A DNA stretch of 64,000 nt from NCBI RefSeq assembly GCF_002368115.1, contig NZ_AP018316.1, forward strand, positions 4,354,382 to 4,418,381. The letters are read 5' to 3'. The position numbers and the translations under genes were made by a program. This document shows positions 25,712-33,994 of this stretch, piece by piece. This DNA is from Dolichospermum compactum NIES-806. Lineage in GTDB: Bacteria; Cyanobacteriota; Cyanobacteriia; Cyanobacteriales; Nostocaceae. Below the pieces are notes generated by a model. That model saw nothing but the letters and a program-made list of their open reading frames with translations, was not told where the DNA came from and ran no database searches. Within the stretch, counting starts at the first letter, position 1. The number at the start of each line of letters is the position of its first letter.

Positions 25712-26710
25712 TTATTTATGCCTGGTTTGATGCCATTGCCAAGCGTGAGAGACGATATCTTTAATACCTGGATATTGAGGTTGCCAATTCAAGATTTTTC
25801 TGGCTTTTTCGCTTGTACCAATTAAGGCTGGAGGATCTCCAGGACGGCGATCGCATTCTTTGACTGATATTACCATACCTGTGACATCTTCTGCCGCAGC
25901 AATCACTTCTCTAACTGAAAAACCATTACCATTACCTAAGTTAAAAACTTCGCTTTCACCACCATTTAATAAATATTCTAGTCCTAAAATATGGGCATCG
26001 GCTAAATCATTGACATGAATATAATCGCGGATGCAAGTACCATCAGGAGTGGGATAATCAGTCCCAAAAATGCTAATAGCTTCCCGTTGACCTAATGCTG
26101 TTTGTAACACTAAAGGGATTAAATGGGTTTCGGGATGGTGATCTTCTCCTAATAATCCTTCAGGGTTAGCACCGGCAGCATTAAAGTAACGGAAACGCAC
26201 TGATTTAAAATTGTATGCCACATCAAAATCAGTTAATATCCTTTCTACCATTAATTTAGTTGCCCCATAGGGATTAATGGGATTTTGGGGATGATCTTCC
26301 GTAATCGGAATAAAATTCGGTACACCATAGGTAGCACAGGTGGAAGAAAAGACGAATTTATGAATTGAAGCTGCTAACATTGACTCTAATAATGTCAACG
26401 TTCCTAAAACATTATTCCGGTAATATTTAGCAGGATCTGTAACAGATTCACCTACATAAGCATAGGCAGAAAAGTGCATAACTGCGGCAAAATTACGAGT
26501 CTGAAAAAGATGATCTAATAAAGTGCGATCGCTCGTATCCCCTTCTATCAATTCTACCTCTAAAACCTGTTCTACCAAATCCCGATGTCCATACACCAAG
26601 TTATCTAGGATAACTACCTCATAACCAGCTTGCTTGAGTGCTAACACTGTATGAGAACCAATATATCCTGCTCCCCCTGTCACCAAAATGCTAGGTTTTC
26701 TCGCTGACAT
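25712..26710 (-). CDS. galE: UDP-glucose 4-epimerase GalE
   Basis: 332 residues. NAD-binding GGAGYIGSHTVLALKQAGY at the N-terminus, the catalytic Tyr/Lys in NPYGATKLMVE (about 149-153), and RYFNAAGANPEG, DGTCIRDYIHVNDLADAH are classic GalE motifs. It interconverts UDP-glucose and UDP-galactose and feeds exopolysaccharide synthesis. It is not in the main polysaccharide cluster. A hairpin repeat (26769-26800) lies between it and the upstream acyltransferase gene. Confidence 0.95.
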   Translation of the reverse strand: MSARKPSILVTGGAGYIGSHTVLALKQAGYEVVILDNLVYGHRDLVEQVLEVELIEGDTSDRTLLDHLFQTRNFAAVMHFSAYAYVGESVTDPAKYYRNNVLGTLTLLESMLAASIHKFVFSSTCATYGVPNFIPITEDHPQNPINPYGATKLMVERILTDFDVAYNFKSVRFRYFNAAGANPEGLLGEDHHPETHLIPLVLQTALGQREAISIFGTDYPTPDGTCIRDYIHVNDLADAHILGLEYLLNGGESEVFNLGNGNGFSVREVIAAAEDVTGMVISVKECDRRPGDPPALIGTSEKARKILNWQPQYPGIKDIVSHAWQWHQTRHK

Positions 26711-26768
26711 AGTTTATTTCTCCTTGATGGTCATTTTGTTAATCTAATTTAGCTTAATTTGAAATAAA

Positions 26769-26800
26769 ATCCCCGACTTCTTCAAGAAGTCGGGGATCTG
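26769..26800. repeat. GATCCCCGACTTCTT hairpin repeat family
   Basis: ATCCCCGACTTCTT and AAGAAGTCGGGGAT form a near-perfect hairpin followed by CTGAT. Other copies: 43911-43940 (degenerate), 59670-59700, 63119-63150, and a half copy at 62628. All are intergenic. Confidence 0.85.
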
Positions 26801-26837
26801 ATCTCTGGTCAATATGCCTGTCCCAGCAGAACTTTAT

Positions 26838-27968
26838 TTACACTTTAATAAACCAGCGTTTCTGATACATTAAGACAGCCACACCATACCAAAATAACAA
26901 GGTAACAAATGCAAACAAAAATGAGCCATTGAAATTTCCTGCCCAAGATGCAAAGATATTTTTGTAAATCCAATTATAGATACTAACAGCAGTTTCACCT
27001 GTACCCAGTTGGGTTTTGGCTATGATTTTAATTAGAAATACAGAAGCTACAAAAAGAGCGATCGCATTTAATCCCATGATCTCAAAAGGCTTACTCCAGC
27101 GTTTAATTAGCCTCACTTCTATCAACTCATAACAAGCTGCTAATAACATTAACGCCCAACCAGAGGTAAATAAAACATAGGAACTTGTCCAAATTTTCTT
27201 ATTAATGGGAAATGACACATCCCAAATAATTGCAATTACCAAACAACACAAACCAAACAATACTAAATCCATGCTAGTTTGTGAAGTAGCTTGTTTTTTA
27301 TCTTTAATCCATTCCCCCGTGAAATAACCAGCTAAAACGCTAACTATTGCCGGAATAGTGCTAAAGAGTCCTTCTGGGTCTCCCATAAAATTAAACCCAT
27401 CACCTTTATACAAATGTGCTTTGGGAATAATTAATCTATCAATAAATGCACCAAAATTACCTTCTCGCGTCAGCACTCCCGCACCATAATCAGGAACTGG
27501 GATATACATCATTGTCAACCAATAGGCAATGAGTAATCCTCCTGCTACTAACCATTGACTTTTGCGAGGTAATTTTAAAACTATTAAAGATGCAAAAAGA
27601 TAAGTTAAAGCAATCCGTTGTAATATCCCCATCAAGCGGATACTACTTAAATCAAAAGTCCAAACACCTTGATTCCAAAAACCATTTAATACTAAACCCA
27701 ATATAAATAGAATCGCAGTCCGGCGCAGGATGCGTAAGTAAACTGCTTGAGTAGGTTTGTTCTGGGCGGTATATTTTGCTAAAGAAAAGGTCATTGCTAC
27801 ACCGACAATGAATAAAAAGCAGGGAAATATTAAATCAGTAGGTGTACAACCGTGCCATTGGGCATGACTGAGGGGACGATAAACATCATCTGCAACTCCG
27901 GCCATATTAGCGAGAATCATCGCTGCAATGGTGATACCACGAAACACATCAAGTGAACTCAGACGCAT
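26838..27968 (-). CDS. HGSNAT-like membrane acyltransferase (DUF5009 type)
   Basis: 376 residues, about ten membrane helices. The N-terminus RLSSLDVFRGITIAAMILAN and HAQWHGCTPTDLIFPCFLFIVG is the signature of bacterial homologues of heparan-alpha-glucosaminide N-acetyltransferase, with the conserved His in the first periplasmic loop. It probably transfers acetyl groups across the membrane to a sugar; the substrate is unknown. It is 24 bp downstream of a STAND-ATPase gene on the same strand, and may be co-transcribed. Confidence 0.88.
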   Translation of the reverse strand: MRLSSLDVFRGITIAAMILANMAGVADDVYRPLSHAQWHGCTPTDLIFPCFLFIVGVAMTFSLAKYTAQNKPTQAVYLRILRRTAILFILGLVLNGFWNQGVWTFDLSSIRLMGILQRIALTYLFASLIVLKLPRKSQWLVAGGLLIAYWLTMMYIPVPDYGAGVLTREGNFGAFIDRLIIPKAHLYKGDGFNFMGDPEGLFSTIPAIVSVLAGYFTGEWIKDKKQATSQTSMDLVLFGLCCLVIAIIWDVSFPINKKIWTSSYVLFTSGWALMLLAACYELIEVRLIKRWSKPFEIMGLNAIALFVASVFLIKIIAKTQLGTGETAVSIYNWIYKNIFASWAGNFNGSFLFAFVTLLFWYGVAVLMYQKRWFIKV

Positions 27969-27992
27969 AGGCGGAATAATCTATTTGAGAGT

Positions 27993-28967
27993 CTAACGGG
28001 TACTTTTTTCTTCTAGAAACTTCCCAATGTCACCATCAAATAAGTCAATGATGGTACTAACAACCACTTTAATTTTGAGGGGATTATTTCCATAGAGATA
28101 GCATAGTTCATATTTTTGTTCATCAGTTCCCAATAATTGTTTTGATTGGATTAGGGAAAAAGCTATTTCTGATGAACCCAATAATCCCAAAGAACGTACT
28201 GATAATGTCCACTTCTCCATAAAACCAACTTCAGCAGGTTTGGATTGACTGGTGAAAATGAGACAGCTTTGATGGTGTGTTTCCGCAATTATTTGGGTTA
28301 GTTGAGTATATTTTATATAATTAACATCTGAAGCCGGGTCAAGATTATCCAAGATAATCAGACAACGACGAGTACGCAAATAATGGATAACTCGATTAAT
28401 GTCGGATTTGCTTTCTTTGTGATTAGAGACAAAAGATAGCAAGTCAGTGATCATACTCTCAAAAGATGGAACAGTAGGCACTGAACGCCAAAAAACGCAA
28501 TCAAACTCACCCCCAATCTGTTTTGCTAGTTGAGTAGCTAAAGCTGTTTTACCAATTCCACTGATACCGAACAATCCTACCAACCGACAGCTATCTTGGA
28601 TGATCCATGATTCTAGCTGTATGAGTTCTTCCCTGCGTCCGTAAAATGGTGAAATATCAATTGCTGTTCCCCAGTCTTGGAATTTATTGAAATTGTTTTT
28701 TTTTGCGTATTTGTCCGGATTGCGGGGGGGGGTAGATATTACTTTATCGCTGCTAGTGGTAATTTTTTGCCAATCTAGATTTAATTTGCGACATAGTTCT
28801 TCAACTGTTGTATGGTTAACGGGTTTACCAGTTAAGAAATTACTAACTGTAGCTAAGGATAATCCGGTATCATCAGCTAAGGCTCTTTGGTTAGCGTATC
28901 CATTGCGTGTAACAGCCACCCTAACCTCGTCAATACAGTCATAACGAACGCATAGTGATCTTGGCAT
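27993..28967 (-). CDS. HTH + NB-ARC STAND ATPase, lacking a C-terminal sensor
   Basis: 324 residues. An N-terminal HTH (NQRALADDTGLSLATVSNFL, about 26-45), a linker with CCC and AAA homopolymer codons, then an NB-ARC ATPase: Walker A GISGIGKT (134-141), Walker B LIILDNLD (203-210), and GNNPL (about 294) in place of GLPL. Related cyanobacterial proteins continue into a winged helix and WD40 or TPR repeats; here the frame stops right after the helix following GxPL. It is thus either a truncated gene or a minimal form. Family members act in signalling, antiviral defence or development. Confidence 0.85.
   Translation of the reverse strand: MPRSLCVRYDCIDEVRVAVTRNGYANQRALADDTGLSLATVSNFLTGKPVNHTTVEELCRKLNLDWQKITTSSDKVISTPPRNPDKYAKKNNFNKFQDWGTAIDISPFYGRREELIQLESWIIQDSCRLVGLFGISGIGKTALATQLAKQIGGEFDCVFWRSVPTVPSFESMITDLLSFVSNHKESKSDINRVIHYLRTRRCLIILDNLDPASDVNYIKYTQLTQIIAETHHQSCLIFTSQSKPAEVGFMEKWTLSVRSLGLLGSSEIAFSLIQSKQLLGTDEQKYELCYLYGNNPLKIKVVVSTIIDLFDGDIGKFLEEKSTR
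28696..28732. repeat. Paired homopolymer tracts in the STAND gene
   Basis: A run of nine T (28696-28704) and a run of nine G (28724-28732) lie 20 bp apart inside the linker of the STAND coding sequence (KKNN and TPPR on the coding strand). Tracts of this length are prone to slippage, so frame switching is possible. Confidence 0.8.
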
Positions 28968-29512
28968 TGATTTCTGTTAAGTGGTTATTCCCATGATGAA
29001 AGCGTACAGATGATGGTTTATTTTTACGCTTAAACCCGCCTGTTTTAGGTAATTTATGACTTTAATTTTTAATTTCTTTTAGTCTAAATTCCCGTTACTG
29101 TATTTAATTTTAGGATATTTTGGCTGGTGTTGAGCGATCGCCTCTTTTATTTTTCCGAAGTTTTCTGTTGTCAAGGGGGGAAACCGGAATCTAATCCCCT
29201 CCCCTTTGCAATTATCGTGTACACACAAGTTAAATTACCCCCCTTAATCCTTATGAAGGGGGGAAACAAGAAAATCCAGTTCCCTCCCCTTTGCAAGGGG
29301 AGGGTTAGGGTGGGGTGAAAAAGATTGTAGAGACCGCCCGCTACTCATCCCCACTATAAAAGTACATTGAGGCTGGGGACTTTCGCGTATTGTTAAAAAA
29401 TTTAATATCCCGCTTTCCGCACTTCATTTTGTAATGAATCTACAACGGTTTCCAGTTTTTTTAGCTTCTACAGCTACATCAGTGATGTTACTTCATTAAT
29501 AAAGTCAGTAGT
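28968..29512. other. Spacer with palindromic repeats
   Basis: Two related repeat copies are visible: a partial one at about 29170-29212 and a fuller one at 29235-29315 (TTACCCCCCTTAATCC.., GGGGGGAAAC, CCCTCCCC..GGGGAGGGTTAG). The same repeat lies inside the asnB gene at 50161-50243. A TTCCGCAC-type end (CCCGCTTTCCGCACTTCA) is at 29408. No gene seen before 29513. Confidence 0.75.
29408..29434. repeat. Solo terminal repeat of the TTCCGCAC family
   Basis: CCCGCTTTCCGCACTTCATT followed by TTGTAAT is identical to the left end of the element at 1102. I found no partner end within the next kilobase, so it is a relic or the product of a one-ended event. Confidence 0.6.
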
Positions 29513-29707
29513 ATGAATTATAATGGCACTAATCCTATTGCGGATAAATACATCAGATTTGTTGCGGGAACTGGGAGTAATATCGGTAGTACCTTTTTGC
29601 AAATTGACCGGGATGGTACTTCAGGTAGTTCGATATTTAAGAACTTCCTTCAGGTTGATAACATCACTACCACCCAGTTAAACAACGTCGATAACTTTGT
29701 TTTTTAA
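29513..29707 (+). pseudogene. C-terminal fragment of a type I-secreted (RTX-like) protein
   Basis: The frame reads IADKYIRFVAGTGSNIGSTF LQIDRDGTSGSS, FKNFLQVDNITTTQLNNVDN FVF. This is the cyanobacterial C-terminal export domain found at the end of large repeat-rich secreted proteins (…GSNTxLQIDxDG…FxxFxxVxNVxxxxLNNxxNFVF). The upstream repeats are gone; it abuts a transposon end. Non-functional fragment. Confidence 0.75.
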
Positions 29708-29727
29708 CATTTTCTATCAGGATCTCT

Positions 29728-30357
29728 ATGTTGACTCAATTTAAAAACCCTCTGATCACCATCGGTATAACCTTGTCCACTGGTATCAGTTCCATGGCAA
29801 TCTCTGCTCCTGCTTACTCTATCAACTTAGTTAATTTAAACACTTTTAACTCCATTGGAGATGTTATTAGTAACAACACAGTTATTTCCTCAGGTTCACC
29901 GAATACGGTTGAAATCAGTGGTGGTACTGGTACTTTGGAGGATTTCCTGGGTATTGACCCGACCAATTTTTCAACTGTTATCCCAGACAATACTTTTGGT
30001 TCAGCCATTAAAAGTACCTTTAGTAACATTAATTCTGGAGATGTATTTAGCTTTCAATGGCAATTTAACCAAGACAATCAAGATCAAGCTTTTGTAGCGA
30101 TTGCCAATAATATTCAAGCTTTAACGGGTAATAATGGTACTTATAGCTATACCTTCACTTCACCGGGAAGTTATAATATTGGTATTGGAGTTGTTGACGT
30201 TAATGATACAACAGGTCAATCAACTCTCACCCTAAGTAATGCTCAAATTCAGGCTGTTCCTTGGGAAACTGATACCCTACCAATATTAGGTAGTACAATT
30301 CTTTTTGGTATTGGTGTTTGGGCTAAACGTAAATACACTGGCAATTCTAAATCTTGA
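29728..30357 (+). CDS. Exported protein with cyanobacterial PEP-CTERM variant
   Basis: 209 residues. A signal peptide (LITIGITLSTGISSMAISAP, cleaved near AYS) is followed by a Ser/Thr/Asn-rich beta domain (PKD-like: VFSFQWQFNQDNQDQAFVAI, YSYTFTSPGSYNIGIGVVDV). The C-terminus PWETDTLPILGSTILFGIGV W-AKRKY is a sorting signal: motif, hydrophobic helix, basic tail, processed by a cyano-exosortase. It should be surface-exposed or secreted. No exosortase gene is in the window. Confidence 0.88.
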   Translation: MLTQFKNPLITIGITLSTGISSMAISAPAYSINLVNLNTFNSIGDVISNNTVISSGSPNTVEISGGTGTLEDFLGIDPTNFSTVIPDNTFGSAIKSTFSNINSGDVFSFQWQFNQDNQDQAFVAIANNIQALTGNNGTYSYTFTSPGSYNIGIGVVDVNDTTGQSTLTLSNAQIQAVPWETDTLPILGSTILFGIGVWAKRKYTGNSKS

Positions 30358-30381
30358 GACTCCCTAATTAATAATTTTAAT

Positions 30382-30843
30382 ATGTCTATCAAAGTTGGAG
30401 ATACCGCGCCTGACTTTAGTTTACTTGACCAAAATGGCAAAAACGTCAGTCTGGCAGACTTTCGGGGTCAAAAATCCGTTGTCCTCTATTTTTATCCCAA
30501 GGATGATACACCAGGATGCACTGTAGAATCTTGCGCTTTTCGAGATCAATATGAAGTGTTTCAAGCCGCTGGTGCTGAAGTTATTGGTGTGAGTGGTGAC
30601 TCTAGGGAATCTCATCAAAGGTTTGCAAATAAATACAATTTACCTTTTACACTTTTAAGTGATCAAGGTGATAAAGTCCGAAAACAATACGGTGCAACTA
30701 CCGCTTTTGGTTTCATTCCCGGCCGAGTTACCTATGTAATTGATCAAAATGGAGTGGTTCAGTATGTGCTTGATTCCATGTTGAACTTTAAAGGCCACGT
30801 TGAAGAAGCATTAAAAACCCTGGAACAACTAGCAGCAAAGTAA
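30382..30843 (+). CDS. Peroxiredoxin Q / BCP
   Basis: 153 residues, a thioredoxin-fold peroxidase. TPGCTVESCAFRD gives the peroxidatic Cys46 and the resolving Cys51, five residues later, as in the atypical 2-Cys PrxQ class. VLYFYPKDDTPGC and VTYVIDQNGVVQYVLDS complete the fold. It reduces hydroperoxides with thioredoxin as electron donor, in the cytoplasm or near thylakoids. It is 24 bp downstream of the PEP-CTERM gene, on the same strand, perhaps by chance. Confidence 0.95.
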   Translation: MSIKVGDTAPDFSLLDQNGKNVSLADFRGQKSVVLYFYPKDDTPGCTVESCAFRDQYEVFQAAGAEVIGVSGDSRESHQRFANKYNLPFTLLSDQGDKVRKQYGATTAFGFIPGRVTYVIDQNGVVQYVLDSMLNFKGHVEEALKTLEQLAAK

Positions 30844-30880
30844 GATAGGTTACAAAAATTACCTTTGAACAAACAACATT

Positions 30881-30908
30881 GTAGAGACGTTTCATGAAAC
30901 GTCTCTAC
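30881..30908. repeat. Perfect 28-bp palindrome, second copy
   Basis: GTAGAGACGTTTCA and TGAAACGTCTCTAC pair fully. Located between the convergent peroxiredoxin and HPF genes, where it could also act as a bidirectional transcription end. Same family as 17011-17038. Confidence 0.88.
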
Positions 30909-30930
30909 ATATAAAGAATTTAATCAGACT

Positions 30931-31569
30931 TTATTTAGAGTGCGATTTTTCGGGAATACCAACATTAGCTGATTTGCCATTTTTGCCGTTGCCATTACCG
31001 TTATTGCGGGGTTGAATGACTCCATAACCACCGTGATTACGTTCATAAATGACGTTAATCTCTCCGGTTTCGGCATTATGAAACATATAAAAGTCATGAC
31101 CCACCAGTTGTAGTTGTTCCTGCGCTTCTGCCAATGTCATAGGCGGCATAGAGAAGTATTTGGTACGAACAACCTCTTCGGGTAATCCAGGGGTGCGATC
31201 GCCTATTAGATCCGCTGCAACGGTTTCCGGTGCTACTGCTTCGTTAGTTGATATAGGTTGAGTTTGATGATCCTGCCTTTTTTCCTTATATTTCCGTAAT
31301 TGTCGAGCAATTTTGTCGGCAACTAGGTCAATACTTGCATATAAGCTTTCGCTGCTTTCCTCCGCACGGATAACACTACCATTAGCATAAATAGTTACTT
31401 CTGCCGCTTGCTTTGTACTTATTCGGGGATTGCGGGCTACGCTTAAATGAACATCCACTTGATTGGTGATGTTCTGGAAGTGACTAACTGCTTTTTCAAT
31501 CTTTTGATGCACATATTCACGAATTGCATCAGTGATTTCAATATTTTTACCGTGGATGACAAGCTTCAT
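30931..31569 (-). CDS. hpf: Long ribosome hibernation-promoting factor (LrtA)
   Basis: 212 residues from ATG 31569 (MKLVIHGKNIEITDAIREYV), preferred over an upstream in-frame start. The N-terminal HPF/YfiA domain (to about residue 110) is followed by a linker with NEAVAPET and a C-terminal dimerisation domain (VRTKYFSMPPMTLAEAQEQL QLVGHDFYMF). It pairs 70S ribosomes into inactive 100S dimers; in cyanobacteria it is the light-repressed transcript lrtA. The tail has a G/N-rich stretch (NNGNGNGKNGK). Confidence 0.95.
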   Translation of the reverse strand: MKLVIHGKNIEITDAIREYVHQKIEKAVSHFQNITNQVDVHLSVARNPRISTKQAAEVTIYANGSVIRAEESSESLYASIDLVADKIARQLRKYKEKRQDHQTQPISTNEAVAPETVAADLIGDRTPGLPEEVVRTKYFSMPPMTLAEAQEQLQLVGHDFYMFHNAETGEINVIYERNHGGYGVIQPRNNGNGNGKNGKSANVGIPEKSHSK

Positions 31570-32324
31570 GTAAACTCTCCCGCTCAATATTATATGTGAT
31601 GTTTTCGGTTAGGAATAGAAATTGCGGTAAGGCCTATCACTGCCACCGACACAAATTGTTACTTATCCCTAAGACATTGTTTTTTAGCATTTTTAACACT
31701 TCTTGCATCTTCAAGTTGGCGCTTATTTATCGTCTTGTTTCCCAACTGGTTGTTAAGCAAATTGTCATCAAACCCGGAACAAGAACCCCACCCCCAACCC
31801 CCTCCCCGCAAGCGATGAGGGGGCTAAGATGTACCTTACATGATTGGAAGTCGCTGTAAGCAATTGGCTATCTAAGCAAAACTATTGAATTAGGCTGCTT
31901 GAGATATGGTTCTTTTAAACACCTACTTTTATTGAACTTTACCAAAATAGGAGTCCTCGCCTTTTTTCGTCCCCCAGTCTTGTTCACTATTGTATAGAGA
32001 ATACAACTCTTTTGGGAAATTTGATCCTGATTGATACAATTGACACTCTCAGCGGCTTTAGCCGCTGAGTTTTACGCTTACCGCGAGGTCTTATAAACTG
32101 TTAAGTTGCCATCAGTTTTGTAAATTAGTTGGTATTGTCTGATCTGAATGCTCTCCTCCCAACACCCATTGAGGTTATATATTCAAACTAGCATCTTGTA
32201 AGTTCTAAAGTTTATTTCCTTGACGTTCCTTTAAGATCCTTTGCATAGCTTGACATTTGTTCGTTATATTTTTGGGAAATAAGACTTACCTCTTGCCTCT
32301 TTCTTGCCTATCATTTATTCACTG
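31570..32324. other. Divergent spacer between hpf and lipB
   Basis: 755 bp without a gene. It contains a TA-site MITE (31754-31860) and a hairpin CTCAGCGGCTTTAGCCGCTGAG at about 32048-32070 with a downstream TTTTACG, also seen (partly) at 48575. The hpf transcript leader is expected in this region, but I cannot fix a promoter. Confidence 0.5.
31754..31860. mobile_element. MITE, 'CCCCACCCCCAACCCCCT' family, copy 1
   Basis: Ends AGCAAATTGTCATCAAAC and GATTGGAAGTCGCTGTA are diverged inverted repeats; the centre CCCCACCCCCAACCCCCTCC opposes GATGAGGGGGCTAAGATG. Same layout as 46313-46462, whose insertion at a TA is proven by paralogous empty sites, and related to 61196-61310, 61706-61820 and the right edge of the window. 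Confidence 0.75.
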
Positions 32325-33041
32325 ATGATTCCTAGCACTCAATTAACCCCGTACCGTTGTTTACTATATAATGTTGGCGTAATGCCTTATGAAACTGCTC
32401 ATCAGTGGCAGCGATCGCTAGTTGCAGAGCGCATTCACAACCCAGAACTAGATGATGTCTTAATCTTGCTAGAACATCCCCCCGTTTACACCTTGGGGAC
32501 AGGAGCAAATCCAGAATTTATTAAATTTAATCTTGACAAAAGTGATTATAATGTGCATCGCATTGAAAGAGGTGGCGAAGTCACATATCATTGTCCAGGA
32601 CAATTGGTAGGTTATCCCATTTTAAACTTGCGTCATTACCGCCAAGACCTCCATTGGTACTTGCGTCAACTTGAGGAAGTATTAATTCGCGTTTTAGCAA
32701 ATTACGACTTGAAAGGAGAACGGATTCCTGGTTTTACGGGAGTTTGGCTAGAAGGATACAAAGTTGCCGCCATCGGCATAAAAGTGAGTAAATGGATTAC
32801 AATGCACGGTTTTTCTTTAAATGTATGTCCAGACATGACAGGATTTCAACAAATTATTCCCTGTGGCATTATTGATAAACCAGTCAGCAGTTTAGCTAGA
32901 TGGATTCCCGACATTACCTGTAACCAAGTCCGACATTCTATAGATCAATGTTTTGCAGAAGTATTTGACGTAACCATGAAAAATTCAGAAAGTAGGGGCG
33001 CAGGGACTGCGCCCAGAAACGATTCATCAATAACACCCTGA
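32325..33041 (+). CDS. lipB: Lipoyl(octanoyl) transferase LipB
   Basis: 238 residues from ATG 32325. Transfers octanoate from acyl carrier protein to lipoyl domains. Motifs RGGEVTYHCPGQLVGYPILN and GYKVAAIGIKVSKWITMHGF and the nucleophile Cys in IIPCGI are all present. The last ~20 residues (SESRGAGTAPRNDSSITP) are not typical: they are encoded by a palindromic repeat (GGGCGCAGGGACTGCGCCC, about 32996-33014), so the original stop has been replaced by repeat sequence. Activity should not suffer. Confidence 0.95.
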   Translation: MIPSTQLTPYRCLLYNVGVMPYETAHQWQRSLVAERIHNPELDDVLILLEHPPVYTLGTGANPEFIKFNLDKSDYNVHRIERGGEVTYHCPGQLVGYPILNLRHYRQDLHWYLRQLEEVLIRVLANYDLKGERIPGFTGVWLEGYKVAAIGIKVSKWITMHGFSLNVCPDMTGFQQIIPCGIIDKPVSSLARWIPDITCNQVRHSIDQCFAEVFDVTMKNSESRGAGTAPRNDSSITP

Positions 33042-33126
33042 AATTTATTCATCCCAACCCGTAATAGCTACAAAAATCTTTACAATAAAAAAGAATAGCA
33101 ATCATACATAATACAAATTAAAAACA

Positions 33127-33843
33127 ATGGGAATATTTGGATTTGGTAAAAAGTCAGCCCTACCTACACCTGAGCAAGCCCTATCAGGACGGGCAGAAGT
33201 AATGCGAGTACCCGCACAACATTACGTTAATAAAAATCCTCTGAAAGCACCTTTTCCCCAAGGCTTAGAAACTGCCATGTTTGGTTTAGGCTGTTTTTGG
33301 GGAGCAGAGCGCAAATTTTGGCAACAAGCAGGAGTTTACACCACTGCGGTAGGTTATGCGGCTGGTTACACACCCAACCCCACCTATCAAGAAGTATGTA
33401 GTGGCATGACAGGTCATAATGAAGTGGTATTAGTGGTGTTTGACCCCAAAATCATTAGTTATTCCCAACTGTTGAAAGTGTTTTGGGAAAGCCACAACCC
33501 CACCCAAGGAATGCGTCAAGGTAATGATGCTGGTACTCAATACCGTTCAGGAATTTACGTTTATTCACAAGAGCAAAAAGAATTAGCGGAAGCATCACAG
33601 AACGCTTATCAAGCTGCCCTCAGCGGCGCTGGATATGGTAAAATTACCACAGAAATTTTAGATGCACCTGAATTTTATTATGCTGAAGAATACCATCAGC
33701 AATATTTAGCCAAAAACCCTGGTGGTTATTGTGGCTTAGGTGGTACTAACGTAGCTTGTCCAGGTATTCCCGAAGCTCAGGTAGGGTTGCTGATTCAGAA
33801 TATGATTTTACCTCACGCAGAGGCGCAGAGTCTCAGAGAGTAA
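33127..33843 (+). CDS. msrA: Peptide methionine sulfoxide reductase MsrA
   Basis: 238 residues. An N-terminal extension (to about residue 50) precedes the catalytic GCFWGAERKFW with the nucleophilic Cys; YRSGIYVYSQEQ and the C-terminal GGYCGLGGTNVACPGI carry the recycling cysteines. It repairs methionine-S-sulfoxide. The final residues HAEAQSLRE come from a CACGCAGAGGCGCAGAG repeat, a common Nostocales intergenic sequence that has invaded the 3' end. Confidence 0.95.
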   Translation: MGIFGFGKKSALPTPEQALSGRAEVMRVPAQHYVNKNPLKAPFPQGLETAMFGLGCFWGAERKFWQQAGVYTTAVGYAAGYTPNPTYQEVCSGMTGHNEVVLVVFDPKIISYSQLLKVFWESHNPTQGMRQGNDAGTQYRSGIYVYSQEQKELAEASQNAYQAALSGAGYGKITTEILDAPEFYYAEEYHQQYLAKNPGGYCGLGGTNVACPGIPEAQVGLLIQNMILPHAEAQSLRE

Positions 33844-33994
33844 GAGTTTGAAATCAAGGTTGAGTTTTCCCTCCTTAACCCAACCTTGTATCTTCTAAAC
33901 TTTGCGTTTTTGCTCTTTTGTGCAGCGTGCCGTAGGCATAACATAACTCATACCGCCATTATCCCATGCCCAATCTTTTATTAATTTAAATACT

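Noticed and set aside
32048..32070. CTCAGCGGCTTTAGCCGCTGAG as a terminator
   Set aside because: It is followed by TTTTACG only and recurs in another spacer (48575), so it is better read as a repeat; no gene ends immediately before it.
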